Below, one piece after another: positions 8,795 to 20,931 of a stretch of 64,000 nt of DNA. This DNA is from Dendrocalamus latiflorus (Eukaryota; Streptophyta; Magnoliopsida; Poales; Poaceae): NCBI GenBank assembly GCA_017311315.1, contig CM029666.1, positions 41,318,225 to 41,382,224 of the forward strand, in the 5' to 3' direction. The notes beneath the pieces are model-generated. The model did no database searches. It was given only the letters and a program-made list of their open reading frames with translations, and was not told the DNA's origin. Position numbers and translations under genes: made by a program. Within the stretch, counting starts at the first letter, position 1. The number at the start of each line of letters is the position of its first letter.

Positions 8795-11700
8795 CTGAAA
8801 AAACGAGCATAAAAGTCTGTTACAGTTTTACAGATATCCTCAGACATTCGAGTCATTGACAACCGCATTGGAATAATAACAAAAAGAAGAGTAGATTTAT
8901 CTTCTGCCAAACGAAAGCACAGAAACTAAGACCATAAGCTACATCTTTCCTCTGATGTAATTAGCATCCATATTGTTAGAAATAATCTTGACTTCGAGTT
9001 TAAGACGTAGTAGAGTCCGTCTCCGCGTGTAACTCAAGTTGAAGTTGTGTCCAACTTGAAGTCTGAATACATATACTAGTAGGAGATTATTAAGCATATA
9101 TATTGATAAGGCTTGTAACCAGTTTTGTAAGAAAAGAAAAGAAAAAATGGAGCAAATAAGAGAATAGAGAAATTCAGAAATTCTCCTGTGTACTCTCAGT
9201 TTATTTGCGATGTGTACGTTTTCTCCTGAATCAAGGTTTTAACAAGTGGTATCAGAGCCTAGGCGAGAACCGAATCGTTGGAAAAATCATCTCGGCGATT
9301 CCGTTTCGCGCTCGTCTCGCGCAGCGCTCGGTTCATCAAGAAAGTCAAAAACAGGTAGCAGAGCACCCACAGTCACAAACTAAAGTAAGGTGAAAAAATC
9401 GGAACGTTGAGAAGATGTGTCACCGTTCTGTACCAAGTATGAATTTAGTAAGTCGTAGTTGAGACCGACTGCTTCAATGTTTTAGGATCTTTGCATCCGG
9501 ATGAACCTGTACCAGTTAAATTGAGTTCATACATGTAACCTGAATGTAGAACGTTTCATGTGGAGACGTGGCTGGTAGTTCATAATGCATTGAGACTAAA
9601 ATTAGAGTATGTCAAATCAAGATTAAGGGAGAGATTGTTAGAAATAACCTTTAGAGTTCACGACGTAGTAGAGTCCGTTTCCGTGTGTAACTCAAGTTGA
9701 AGTTATGTCCAACTTAAAGTCCGAATACATATATTAGTAAGAGATTATTAGCCTATATATTGAGGAGGTTTGTAGCCAGTTTTGTAAGAAAAGAAAAAGG
9801 GGAGCAAATAAGAGAATAGAGAAATTAAGAAATTCTCCTGTGTACTCTTAGTTTATTTGCGATGTGTGTGTTTTTTCTTGGATCAAAATTTTAACACATA
9901 TTCATTTGCAAATATAAACAGCTGAACAACTCCAGAGGTAGCAACCAAATCAAGTCTGAATAAATAGGCAGGCTTCTGCCATTGACCTGAACAAGCTCAT
10001 GAAACAATAGAAGTTAACACATCAGGCACTCTACCATGCCAAGCAACTACGAAAAACTAAACTGATTATTTCTAGCTGTTATGAATATTGTGTGTATTGA
10101 TATGAGACCCAAAGAGTCATATATATAGGAGAGTACAAGAGGATATGCCATATAGAGATAAGGCATATATGGAATAGAATACAAACTCTATATCCTAATA
10201 CAACTCTATCTCTAATACCCTTAACACCCCCCTACAAATGCAAGGCGTATGCAATAGCATTGCATTTGAAAAAAGGGTTAATACTAAAACAAGAAATATC
10301 CGACATCCGAGTCGTGATAAAGTCGTCGTTGCGTGTAGTCGTTGAATAAACTGTCAAATCAAGCCGAAGAGGAATAGATAGAAGCATGACGTCACAGATC
10401 AAAGCCTGAGACGGCGGCGGCGCAGTGCACAAGAGGCGCAACGGAGGCGCGGTGCAAAAGAAGCGCGGCGGCCTTAAAAACTCGGGGCGGCGGCTCAAAG
10501 AGAAGCGGCGGCATCATAAAGACTTCTACGATCTGCAGCGGCTCAAGGAAAAGAGCAGCGACTGCTGTCATGCAAAAGAAAATTCCTACACTTCTATGAC
10601 TGACAATAAATTTGTGGACTCACACGGCTCGAACGAACTAAAAATTAAAGACTACGGATTTAGATGGACGCAGCGAAAAACTTACGAGAAAAAAAAAATC
10701 GAAGACTGACTCAGGAAATCGGGAGCAGAAAATCCCACTCCCTCAAAACCCCTTCTCTCTCTCAAAACCCCCTCACCTCAGACGCGCAAAGGAAATCAAA
10801 GCCTGCTTTTCTCCATCATCTCCCTCCCTCCCGTCTCTCTCGCGAGCACAGAGAGAAGAGGAGCGGCGGCCGGAAGGGACCGGGAGACGGTGGCGGCCGC
10901 ATGAGACCGAAAGGGGCGGCGGGGGCGCGGAGGCGGCTGAAGGAGGTGGCGGTCGGCGCGGCCGGTGCAGAGGCTGGCGCGGTGAGTCGTCGACGGGCGG
11001 CGGCGGCAAGGATCCAAGGCGGCGGCGGACGGTCCGGTAGAGCCGGCGGCGAAGAGGCACAGCGTCGGTGCTGCCGCGGGATCCGGCGGCGGTGCGAAGA
11101 GCGCCGAATCCGGCGACGGGAAGGCCAGATCCGAGGCGGCTCCAGCCGGATCCGGGCGGGAGTCGGCCTGGCGACGGCAATGGAGACGCCTGCGGTGCGG
11201 ATGACGGCACGGCGTCCTCGGGCGAAGAGAGCGACGGATCCGGCCAGAGGCGACCGGATCCAGAGATGGTCGGCGACCCGAGGACGGCGGCGGCCAGCAC
11301 CAACGGCGACGGCGTCGGAGCGAGCCGGTGGCTGGGATCTTGGATCCGGGCGAAGACGAGCCGGATCTGGAGCGAGAAGACGGCGGCGCCAAGCGGAGCG
11401 GCGGCAGCCCGAGATCGGTTGCGGCTTCCCCAGGCGACGGTAGAGGAGGCGCGCGCTCCCCCAGGCGACGCCGAATCTGACGATGCTGCAGGGGCCGAAG
11501 AAGAAGTCGCGACGGGCGTCTGCAGGGGCGGCGGCCGAAGAAGAAGTCGCGACATGCGGCAGCGCCGGCGGCCAGGAAGAGATGGCCGCCCCCGGGAGCG
11601 AAGATCGCTCCTCCCGGGGGACAGCAGATGCGGAAGTAGATTGGAAATAGATCGAGGTTAGGGTTTCAACCTAAGCTCTGATACCATGTTATGAATATTG

Positions 11701-14009
11701 TATGTATTGATATGAGACCCAAAGGGTCATATATATAGGAGAGTACAAGAGGATATGCCATATAGAGATAAGGTATATATGGAATAGAATACAAACTCTA
11801 TATCCTAATACAACTCTATCTCTAATACCCTTAACACTAGCAACTTCGGAAAGATCATGTTCATAGCAACTTGCAAAGACCACGCACACTGGAATGAACC
11901 ATCATTAAGCAGATGTATATCTTGAAAGTTCAGTGCATTGTCGAACATTTTTTTCAACATTCTTCTGACACAATCAAATGCTGCAATGTCAACTCAAATA
12001 CTAAATGTTAATCCTCAATACAATCAATAGTGAATAGATCTCCGCAAATGCAAACCCCCACTATTGTCATGCTGGTATTCACATTGTGATGAAAAGGTAC
12101 TGTTTGCAAAGGAAACTAGGTACCTAGGGCCGTAATTACCACAAGGCGACTAGCACGTGTTTGCTATGGATACAAAATAAACAACAATAGGATGATGGTA
12201 AAAAAAAGGCCAATATAAACATGTTAATGTAACCACTTAAATATTGTAACGGAGACAAGGATCAAGAAAAAGAGGGATAGCTTACGTGTTTTTGATAGTC
12301 ATTACTTCCTCCATTTGCTTTCCCTTAACCCATTCAGTAGCTGCAAGGACAAAGGTAGGATCAAGAAACAATTTTATGACTTATAGGCTTCTTAATATAG
12401 ATAATCATACACCGCATCTTGCTCGGAAATAGAAACACTATACATCATTAAATGGGAGATCATCCCTGTTCTTAACAAGTAGAACAGACATTCCAGCAAT
12501 TTTCAAATGGGAAACTCTGCACATGCATAAAAAATAGTTAAGATTAAATTAAAGTTTCATTTGGCTCCCATAGTTGTTTGGCTCATCAATTGTGCAATAT
12601 GATGGAATATATTATTAGCCCTCACAATTTGTTGCTTTTTAATGCATAACAGGAATATATCTGCATTACTCATTGCAGTCAACAGACCTTACATCCGAAC
12701 AATGAACAAAAACTGCCCCAATTTGCTAGGCGATCGATTATCGCAAGACTGCGAAGGCCCTTCAATTTTTTGGGCATAAGCAACAAACATGTCAAAGCAG
12801 TTTGACCTGCCTCAGCCCAGACTATCAAAAGTATTCCAACAAGAATATGCCGACCTTTCTAACTTGTGTTTGGCATTGGAGAAAAATCATTTTAACTATA
12901 ACTTGTAGAAATTGCAAATGTATGGAATGATAGTGCTAACTATCAATGAAAATAGATAATTTCGTAACTATGAGCTCATTATGTTTGTTGAAGATGAAAC
13001 ATCCCTATATTGGCTAAGAGAAATCCAAAATCATCAGGGAAAAGGTGCAAAGTAGAAATAGTCGCTTATATGAAAATCTCAGCATTAGCATAGTATACCT
13101 AACTCCTAAGCAAGCAAAACGACATAAGAAATTCAACCCAGGACTAAGCAAAGGCTAAAGATGAACCAGAACCACAACTCCCTCACAAACTTCCCGTTAT
13201 AAAGCTTGTATGAAAACGTCTGCTCACCAAATTAAAGACACGCTTACATTGAAATCAAACAAAACTAAACGCAATACACCAATTTGGAAACCCAGCAACG
13301 AAAATAGACCCAGACAAAGGGCAATTTTTAAGCTACTACAGCATCACTAGAGATTAACATTAACACTGCATCTCTACCAATCTAATCAAATTAACCATCT
13401 CAGGCAGTCATATTTCACACTCAGAATTGCCCTCACAAATGCCCTATCGCCTACAAAGTCAGGATTCGGGAATAGAACATCACCAAACCCGATCCATTTG
13501 CAAATATTCCAACCCGATAGTTAGCAACAAGCTAAAATTTCTTATCCTTCGCAATTATTCCCAGAATTGTTGCCGCAATTCAATTCACAGAAGCTCAGCA
13601 AGGCCTCTAAGATAGCACGGGATAGAGAGCTAAGTCTAGAGCCAAATCAGAGAGGAAAAGTGAGAGGAACCGGAAGGGAGCAGTTGGGGCGCTCACCGAC
13701 GGAGGATGACGCGATGGCGGAACCGCACCCGAAGGTCTTGAAGCAGGCGTCCACGATCTTGCCGGAGCCCTCGTCGACGCGGATCTGCAGCTTCATGACG
13801 TCGCCGCATGCCGGCGCGCCCACCAGCCCCGTGCCGACGTTCGCGTCATCCTTGTCGAACGACCCCACGTTCCGCGGGTTGTTGTAGTGGTCTACCACCC
13901 GCTCGTGGTACGCCCTCGCCCCCGCCGCCGCTGCCAGCCCCGGTGCCCCCTCGCCGGCGAGCCGCCGGATCCCCGGGGCGAGGAGTCGCCTGCCTCCTGC
14001 GCGCAGCAT
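8635..14009 (-). CDS. ISU: IscU-like iron-sulphur cluster assembly scaffold, mitochondrial
   Basis: Coding exons on the minus strand: 13697-14009, 12286-12340 and 8635-8794, together 175 codons plus stop. The junctions are GT-AG and the phases join cleanly. The start is the ATG at 14009, since the frame three codons upstream begins with TTG. Residues 1-33 are rich in Arg and Ala and look like a mitochondrial presequence. The IscU fold then follows with all cluster ligands: Cys68 and Asp70 (ACGD), Cys94 (TFGCGSAIASSS), and His137-Cys138. LPPVK at 131-135 is the HscA-type chaperone-binding motif. In this family the protein holds nascent [2Fe-2S] clusters made by the NFS1 desulfurase and passes them on via HSC20/HSP70. 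No coding damage is visible. Intron 2 (8795-12285) has been lengthened by two LTR elements. Confidence 0.93.
8974..9896 (+). mobile_element. TRIM-type miniature LTR retrotransposon, TSD CATAT
   Basis: Direct LTRs of 271 bp (8974-9244) and 261 bp (9636-9896), both TGTTAGAAATAA...TTTTAACA. A primer-binding site TGGTATCAGAGCC (9247-9259) follows the first, and a polypurine tract AAGGGAGAGAT (9625-9635) precedes the second. The CATAT duplication at 8969-8973 and 9897-9901 is perfect. The 390-bp interior has no gag-pol. It lies in ISU intron 2, 180 bp from the exon 3 acceptor, in the orientation opposite to the gene. Confidence 0.92.
10077..11836 (-). mobile_element. Non-autonomous LTR element with GC-rich interior, TSD CTAGC
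   Basis: LTRs of 150 bp at 10077-10226 and 11687-11836 are almost identical, suggesting a recent insertion. The TSD CTAGC (10072-10076, 11837-11841) is perfect. On the minus strand TGGTATCAGAG (11686-11676) directly follows the 5' LTR, and AGGGGGG (10233-10227) directly precedes the 3' LTR. The interior has no retroviral-type genes. Between about 10400 and 11640 it is very GC-rich, with long open frames on both strands that look compositional. A 40-bp unit with GAAGAAGAAGTCGCGAC is repeated near 11500 and 11537. It may be captured host sequence. It lies in ISU intron 2, in the same orientation as the gene. Confidence 0.9.
12286..12340 (-). CDS. ISU: ISU exon 2 (55 nt)
   Basis: Encodes TEWVKGKQMEEVMTIKN between TTGCAG and GTAAGC. 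The split codons at both edges restore Ala and Thr. Confidence 0.92.
12341..13696 (-). other. ISU intron 1, no recognisable insertion
   Basis: AT-rich intron with a GTGAGC donor and TTGCAG acceptor. I see no coding sequence or element with clear ends. Confidence 0.7.
13697..14009 (-). CDS. ISU: ISU exon 1
   Basis: Presequence plus the ACGD and FGCGSAIASSS motifs. It ends one base into an Ala codon before GTGAGC at 13696. Confidence 0.92.
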
Positions 14010-14330
14010 CGCCCACAAACTCGGAGGTGCCCCTGGATTCTTCTGATCTTTTCCGGCTTTTGGATTAGGATTTTTTTTTCGGTTGCTTAACCCGGAGAGA
14101 GAGTGGTGGAAGCTAATTGTGGCTGTGGTTTCGGTAGTTTATGCGGCGGGGAAGAGGCGGGGGATGCGGTGTGCGGCGGGGCGCGCGGCGCGCGGCGCGG
14201 CGTAAGGGCAAGCTGCCGATGCGAGAGTGAATCGGAGATGTGGCGTGTTGTTTGCGGACGCATACGGTGGTTGCCGGGTCGAGCGGTGTAGGGGATGCGC
14301 GCGGCTGAGGAGCTCAAGGGATAAAGGCAT
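14010..14330 (-). promoter_or_regulatory. ISU: GC-rich 5' region/promoter of ISU
   Basis: A CpG-rich stretch upstream of the ISU start with a pyrimidine/A-rich leader near 14060-14085. No convincing TATA box is present, as is usual for housekeeping genes. Confidence 0.4.
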
Positions 14331-14540
14331 CTTCACGCGCCACTATCCTCCGTTTCGATGGGCTCTTCACCCAATGGGACAAGAGAGAATCTGACGAAGT
14401 TCTCAACAAACAAGCGACAGATTAAAAGTAGAGGCATCTTCAATATTAACCATCGATTACCATATCATATCAGCCTAAATTTGATCCAGAGGAGAGAGAC
14501 GCATGAGAGAGAAAAGAAGCCATCGCTTTCTCATGCAACC

Positions 14541-14823
14541 GAGAAATTTCAATATTTGACACTGAATACGTGCGCCTCTCAACTTTTAACCCCCAATTCG
14601 TACGCCTTTGGAAATTTAACCCTGTCATTGCGAATTCTTTTGATTCAAGGGATTCTCTTCATTTTCGCAATTACAAGTGTCAAAATAGAAAAGGAGAGAA
14701 AATGAGAAGAATCCCTTGAATCAAAAGAATTCGCAGTGACAGGGTTAAATTTTTAAAGGCGTGCGAATTGGGGGTTAAAAGTTGAGAGGCGAACGTATTC
14801 AGTGTCAAATATCAAAATTTCTC
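14541..14823. mobile_element. Hairpin MULE MITE, TSD CATGCAACC
   Basis: Two inverted arms of about 125 bp start GAGAAATTTCAATATTTGAC. Perfect 9-bp duplications lie at 14532-14540 and 14824-14832. It belongs to the same family as the larger element at 58472-59196, which shares the arm sequence. It sits about 530 bp upstream of the ISU start codon. Confidence 0.92.
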
Positions 14824-14832
14824 CATGCAACC

Positions 14833-15733
14833 ACCACTTCGCAAAAACCAATACAGAAGAGACCGCGTCGTGCAATGTTGGAGAGGAGCCGTCGTCATCC
14901 ACATGGTTTGTGGGGCCCATGCGGTGGCGCAACCAGGCGTGGAGCCGACGGCTATGGCGACGAACGCGAGGGCCGCCCATGCGCCACCACATCGGCCGGG
15001 ATGGTGAGGCTGACCTGGATTCCAGCAAGACGAGGGGAGGAGAGAGACAGCTGCACCACAGTCTTGCATACATGTGCCTTCGAGTACTTGTATTTTCTCT
15101 GTTTTCCAGGCAGCGACTCAACACATTCGCACGTAGTTGAAAACTTCAATCCAACTGCAATCACCAGCACTATTTGAACAGATCAAGAATCAGATTGATT
15201 CAAAGATGATATTTATTGTTGGATTTTCGTGGATTTACAAAGTACCATCACAAACACTCTTAAAAGCCTAGCCGGAACTAAACCTTTACAATCTTCTCCC
15301 CCAAAAATTTTTAAAAGCCTTACATTAATCCTTAGCCTCCTTTTGCTTTTATAGGCATTACTCCAAACGCGTCCTTATCAAATACGGATACTAAATCCTA
15401 TCTCTTCCAAAAAATCAAGGGACCTGAAACCCTTCCAAAAATGAGTTTTTCAATGTCTCTTAACCTTCCAAATTATGGACTCCTTCAATAACTTCTTCAA
15501 TCTCATCACGTGACGAAGCCTCCAGTACTGCACCTCCAATAACTTCTCCACGCATCATCCACCTTTGATCTACACGTGCTCCAGCATGACCCCAACCACC
15601 TCGTGACATCATCGACCGCCTGGACCTCAGATTTCTCCCTCCTAATCTCGGTCTTTCTTGTCACCGACCATGATCGTCTCCATGCCCACTTACACATGCA
15701 AAGACCAAAGACCGCACAGCTTCTATATGCATC
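14833..15733. other. Non-coding; possible LTR remnant
   Basis: At 15285-15300 the minus strand reads GGGGGAGAAGATTG, like a polypurine tract bordering an LTR start TGTAAAGG, so 15180-15290 may be the edge of a decayed retroelement. No second LTR was found. 15555-15720 is about 75-80% similar to 16981-17140, a tandem duplication split by the next element. No gene is seen. Confidence 0.35.
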
Positions 15734-15738
15734 ATCCA

Positions 15739-16980
15739 TGTTGTTGTATGAGCACAATAGTGGGTACAGGGTACCCCTTCCCCTTTAGGGGATATGGAAC
15801 CAAGGGAGCTTGAGCCAACTGACGAGAGAGTGCTAGTGTGAAATCAGTGCCTCTGCCCATATCATACCCCTCTCAGGGTTTTATACACACGAATGGGGTA
15901 GGACGGAACATTCCCATCCTACCCCTTAATAAATACAAAAGGTGATGGCACATTTGTACATTCCTTTATACAATTAGGCTAGTTGCAAGGCCCAGTCACC
16001 GGGGGCTAGGTCACCCCCACAAATAGTACACCCTTGACAGTTTGTGCAAAGATCCCGAGGCGCAAGCTGATGTGATGAATTATCCTAGCCCCCCATTCCC
16101 TAATAGCAAACATGAAGTTGCCAAGCGACGAGCTGATACAACTGCTAGCTCTAGCCCCCAGGGGTCTGGATGCTCTAAACCACCCAGACCAGGGTTATTC
16201 TTTTACTCATCACGATGTGGTCGTGGAGTCCTCCGACACAGACTACACTGCCACATCGAGGTCGTGCCTCAGACTTGGGCGACACGCACAACTACATCGA
16301 TCATGAGGTGATTGTGGTGGCGCATGGAGGTGCAGCCAGGGAAGGGCCGCCCCTCCGAGGCGATGCCTACGAGGAGGGTGATGTGTGATTTATTTATACT
16401 CTGTAGAGTTGCCCAGAACAACTAAGTTTCCAGCGCTTTACACTCTATAGAGTACGCTAGGGTCGAAGCCAGCGTGCTATTTATTTATACTCCATAGAGT
16501 ACGCCGGGCACAAGACCACCATGCGATTTGGGCACAAATCAGATCAAATAGCTAAAGCCAACAAATGCTAAATATTATGATGCATACTCGTAGCGTTTCC
16601 TTCCAACCAATCGAAATCCCACGGATCTCTCTCATGGTGGCGACTCTTCCTTGCGCAGCTTCTCGTGTGCTCCCCACGAATAGCACTAACTGTTGTTGTA
16701 TGAGCACAACAGTGGGTATAAGGTATGCCTTTTCCCCTTAGTTGGTATGGAACCAGGGAAGCTTGAGCCAACCTATAGACAAAGAGAGCTAGTGTGAAAT
16801 GAGTGACTCTGCCCATCTCATACCCCTCTCAAGGATTTATATGCAAGAATAGGGTAGGACGGGAAATTATCATACTACTCCTTAATAATTACAAAAGGTG
16901 AGGTTACATTGGTACATTCCTTTATACAATTGGGCATGTTGCAAAGCCTAGTCACGAAGGGCTGGGCCACCTCTACAACA
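15739..16980. mobile_element. TRIM-like LTR element, TSD ATCCA
   Basis: Direct repeats at 15739-16023 and 16691-16980 begin TGTTGTTGTATGAGCAC, and the right one ends CTACAACA. ATCCA flanks both outer ends (15734-15738 and 16981-16985). The left copy has lost the terminal CA. The interior of about 670 bp has no recognisable protein, and no standard Met primer-binding site is evident, so the orientation is unknown. Confidence 0.8.
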
Positions 16981-17179
16981 ATCCACATTTGACCTTCATG
17001 TGCTCTAGCATGAGCTCGATCACCTTGTGACATCCTCGACCGCCTAGATTTCAGATTACCTCCTCCTAGTTTCAGTCCTCCTCGTCACCGACCATGACCA
17101 TCACCACGTCAACCTACACATTCAAAGACCAAAGAACTTTCTCCCAGCACAAGTTCACTCCAACTTGACCAATATCAAT

Positions 17180-18300
17180 TCACACAAGCAAACCACACCC
17201 TTAACCATCCACCAACTATGAACTAGGTTATCCAAGACCAAAATTTGCACGCTATCCATAAATCAACTTCTGACCACTCAGTATGACTGGTATGACCGCC
17301 ATGCACAGGCTGGTTAGACTGCTTGCCCAACGAGTACTCGAAAACCACAAGTACTCATGAATTATGACCACTCAAAACACTAAAAAGTTACAAGCATCAT
17401 AGTACTCCCAGTCTATGACTACCGACCATCAACCAGTCACTGTACCATCAACCACCCGGTAAGACCAATCTGACTGCCATGCATAGCCGATCAAACCACT
17501 GGCCCAATAGACATGAGTATTCGAGGTACTCGAAGATAACAAGAACTGAAGCACTCGAAGACTATGAGTACCAGCTTAAAGTCTACAGCAACTGACCGCA
17601 AAGCCTTCGACTACCGATCACAAAGTCTAAGACAACAGATCATGAAGCCGACGACTATCGATCACAAAGTCTAAGACAACATATTGCTAAGCCTACGAAT
17701 ATAACAATAGGTTGGGAAGTCTACGACTATGACAACAGTCCGCGAAGTCTACAACTACCGATCATAAATTCTTCGACTACCGATCATAAAGTCTTTGGCT
17801 ACTGATCATCAAAGTCTACGACTATGACAACAGTCCACAAAGTCTACGACTATGACAACAGATTGCGAAGTCTACGACTATGACAACAGTCCACGAAGTC
17901 TACGACTACAATGACAGACTGTGAAGTCTATGACTACCAATCATAAAGTCTTCGACTACCGAGTATCGACCAGGTATTGTAGCGCCGACCACCGACTAGT
18001 TCATTCTCGCTTAAGACCGGTTCACTGTTGCATATGACCGATTCATTGTAGCTCACAACCAGTTTATTGTTGCGTATGACCGGTTCCCTGTAGCATACAA
18101 CCGGTTTACTGTGCTTACGACCTGTTCACTGCTCATGGTCGAAGCCGACCGATTACCTACCATGGTCGAAATGCCGCGATCGAAATATCGTGATCGAAAT
18201 GCTGTGGTCAAAGTGTCGTGGTCAATCTACCGTGATCGAAATGCCATGGTTGATTTACTATGATCGATCTGCCATGGTCGAAGTCTGCCGATTTCAGCTT
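17180..18300. repeat. Minisatellite-like region (three related repeat types)
   Basis: 17280-17560 carries GACTGGTATGACCGCCATGC-type words. 17580-17960 carries a repeat of about 30 bp, GAAGTCTACGACTATGACAA, in at least six good copies. 18000-18290 carries ACCGGTTCACTGT and ATGGTCGAAATGCCG-type words. All are rich in GACC/GGTC. No coding sequence is seen. Confidence 0.7.
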
Positions 18301-20242
18301 TGCAAAAGAGTACTGACAGAAACTTTCATAAACATAAATTCTAATATAACCTAAATATCAATTAATCATCATCACTATATTAACGACTTATTCGACCTAT
18401 TGACATGGTCTAACACCAACAGAAGGACACCAATGTCTAGGTTTAACTCTGGCCGTGTCGGGACAACTGTTTGAACGACGATCTCCTCGGGCGGATTGCC
18501 TGCCCAAGCCGACGCACCAAACACAAAACCCTTGCAACAGTGCGAATGCACACTGCTCCATTTGCATTGCATGTACTGTTTGATGCTCGTGCTTCTCCTT
18601 TTGTTTTTTCCTCCCGTCTTCTTTTACTGCTGCTCCGGCCTCCGCACATGCATGCAGATGCAGCGACAGATCACACGAAGTCACGAAGCACAAGGCGTAC
18701 AAACCCTGCCAAACTGGGCATTAGGCTGCTAAACAACAGCTACTACTCCGGTAGTACACAACGACTCATGGACTACGCAGATACTCCGTGCATGCATGCA
18801 GTCTGCGACATATTCATGAAATCACCTCTCAAGAAAGGCTTGTTTAGAGTATGCCCTTCACCATTTGCATGGAGTAGCTAGCACGTATGATTATCGATTC
18901 ACGCTATAACTAAGCACACCTCGCATATATAGGTGTCCAGGAACCAAACCCGAAACATGGGTTAGCTAGGCCAGGTATATGCATGCTTTGCGCAAGGAGG
19001 TCGTGTCGGCGCTTTGCCCGTTGGGCAGCAGCATACGGCCGGAATGATGGGGCTCCACAGGCTTTCGCTTTCTCTGGCATCGCTGCCTCCTTTGACTCGG
19101 CAGGGGGAATTAAGCAGCTTATACTAGCATCAATAAAGGAAAAAGGAAAACCAAGGAAAAGAAAAGCCAAGCCCCAGCAGTAGGACTCGAAGAAGAAGAA
19201 GAAGGAGAAGGAAGAAGAAGAAGAAGTGATCAGGCTGTAGTTCTGGGATCCGTATCGGATTCCCGGGGCGTGTAGGCCAGCGAGCGATCCTGGGTTCGCG
19301 TGCGTGGTGGCTGGTGCCAAAAGGCGGGATCTTGTATGCCTGACTGCGACTGTTCCCTGGACCGATGATCGGATTCGATTCGACGGGGGCCTTTATGGAA
19401 CTTGGGGGAGCTATGATGATGGCGCGCCCAATTATATCCCCCGCTCCGCCCGTCTTTTCCTGTGTTCAATTCCCTCCTCCTCGATCGCTCTACTCCTGCC
19501 TCCTCCTTTTCCCTTTTGCTTCTTTTGATTTGGTTGGTTTCTCTTTCATTTTTTATTTTTTTTGCCCCCTTCCTTCCTTCTTTCGCCACGGCTCCTTTGC
19601 TCTTTCCTCTTTTGTGTTTGGAAGCTCGTTACTCGTAGCGCTTCTTCTGGAGCTAATCATGTGACCAAGCGTGCTGTTTATGGAGGTAGCTTACTTTTGG
19701 CTTAGATTGATTCGAGCGAGCGCCTGTTCAAATGAGCCTGCCCTGTGTTCAAACGCGAAAGTGTCTTACCGTAACATCACCGATCGGAGCCGTACTGTAA
19801 CATCATGAGCGCTGCATGCGATGGTGGCGCGCGTTACGTACAACGCGTGCTAGCTTCCCGCGCGGGATCACATCCTCGATCTCACACATACGATACGAGT
19901 GGTCTAATAACTTGGATCCATCGTGCCATTGCAAGACGACGTGAATGGAAAAGAGTAGAGGGATCCGGCCTCATGCCGTACTGCACCACAGGCTTTCTCA
20001 GCCTTGCTGCCCACCTAAACGGATGCATTGCATATTTGCATGCGTGCAAGCCTTGCATCTGCGATGCCTACGGCTCACCCGGCGGTGGTCTGGTCTGGGA
20101 TCCCACGACCCCGCAGAGTAGGGAGGAGGGAGGGACAGATCGAACTGTGCCCCTCGTGACGGGCAAACTCCAGTCCAATGGAGGGAGTCGTAGCGGAACA
20201 GGCCCCTCATCTCCTTTCTCAGCTCGAGTGAGAGGAGTTTTG
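18301..20242. other. Intergenic; AAG microsatellite
   Basis: An (AAG)n-like tract lies at 19187-19229. The open frames here lack recognisable domains. I see no gene I can support. Confidence 0.45.
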
Positions 20243-20615
20243 GTTAATACCAAATTTAGCCCTCAGATCACCGTAATACTAAATATAGCCCCCTTCCCGA
20301 CCGCATGACTCCGAGGACGTGACACGTGTTAGTCGTGCGGTCGGGCTACACTGTTCATCGTAGTCATACGGTCAGGGACCGCACGACTACTATCACCCTA
20401 TTTTTTTGGTTTTATTTGCTTTTTGGTACCAAAAAATTAGAAAAAAATCATGAACAGTATAGTCGTGCGGTCCCCGACCGCACAACTACGATGAACAGTG
20501 CAGTCGTACGGTCTCCACCCTACGACTAACTAATGTCACGTCCTCGAAGTCGTGCGGTCGGGAAGGGAGCTAGATTTGGTATTACAGTGGTCTAAGAGTC
20601 AAATTTGGTATTAAC
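20243..20615. mobile_element. Foldback element with CGGTCG-type palindromes upstream of GATA
   Basis: Inverted arms start GTTAATACCAAATTT at both ends and continue inward for about 150 bp, including CGACCGCA...CGAGGACGTGACA. Inside, further GTCGTGCGGTC / GACCGCACGAC words repeat on both strands. No target duplication is evident. It lies about 320 bp upstream of the putative GATA TATA box. Confidence 0.7.
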
Positions 20616-20931
20616 GTGATAAAGAGAGCTAGAAATGACAAAAATTCGAGGGAGAGCTCGCAGCCGCAGCCTCCACGTCCCCATGCGTGCGTGGGAGACT
20701 GTTCCCATTTCACGTGGCCGCTCTTTTGACCGAGCGCAACGCCCACAGCCAGACGCGCATGAGACATCCTCTTCCGCCTCCGTCCGTCTCCCTGCGGAGC
20801 GGTGCGCGCGTTGCATCGCGCCTCGCGCCCGGCCGGAATACGAAACCTGCTACGCTAGCTAGCGTCTCGTGTCGTTGCTTACCACGTAAAAGCCACCGCC
20901 ACCGCCGCGCGCCGTACTCCCACGTCGTCGC

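Noticed and set aside
9247..9259. TGGTATCAGAGCC as part of a tRNA gene
   Set aside because: It is a retroelement primer-binding site next to an LTR; no cloverleaf surrounds it. The same holds at 7093 and 11676-11686.
10664..11661. Overlapping open frames of 197-260 codons on both strands
   Set aside because: They lie inside a small LTR element in GC-rich sequence, show no domain, and are open on both strands, as expected from composition.
19805..20308. 167-codon plus-strand frame
   Set aside because: No domain, runs into the foldback element, and codon content looks non-coding.
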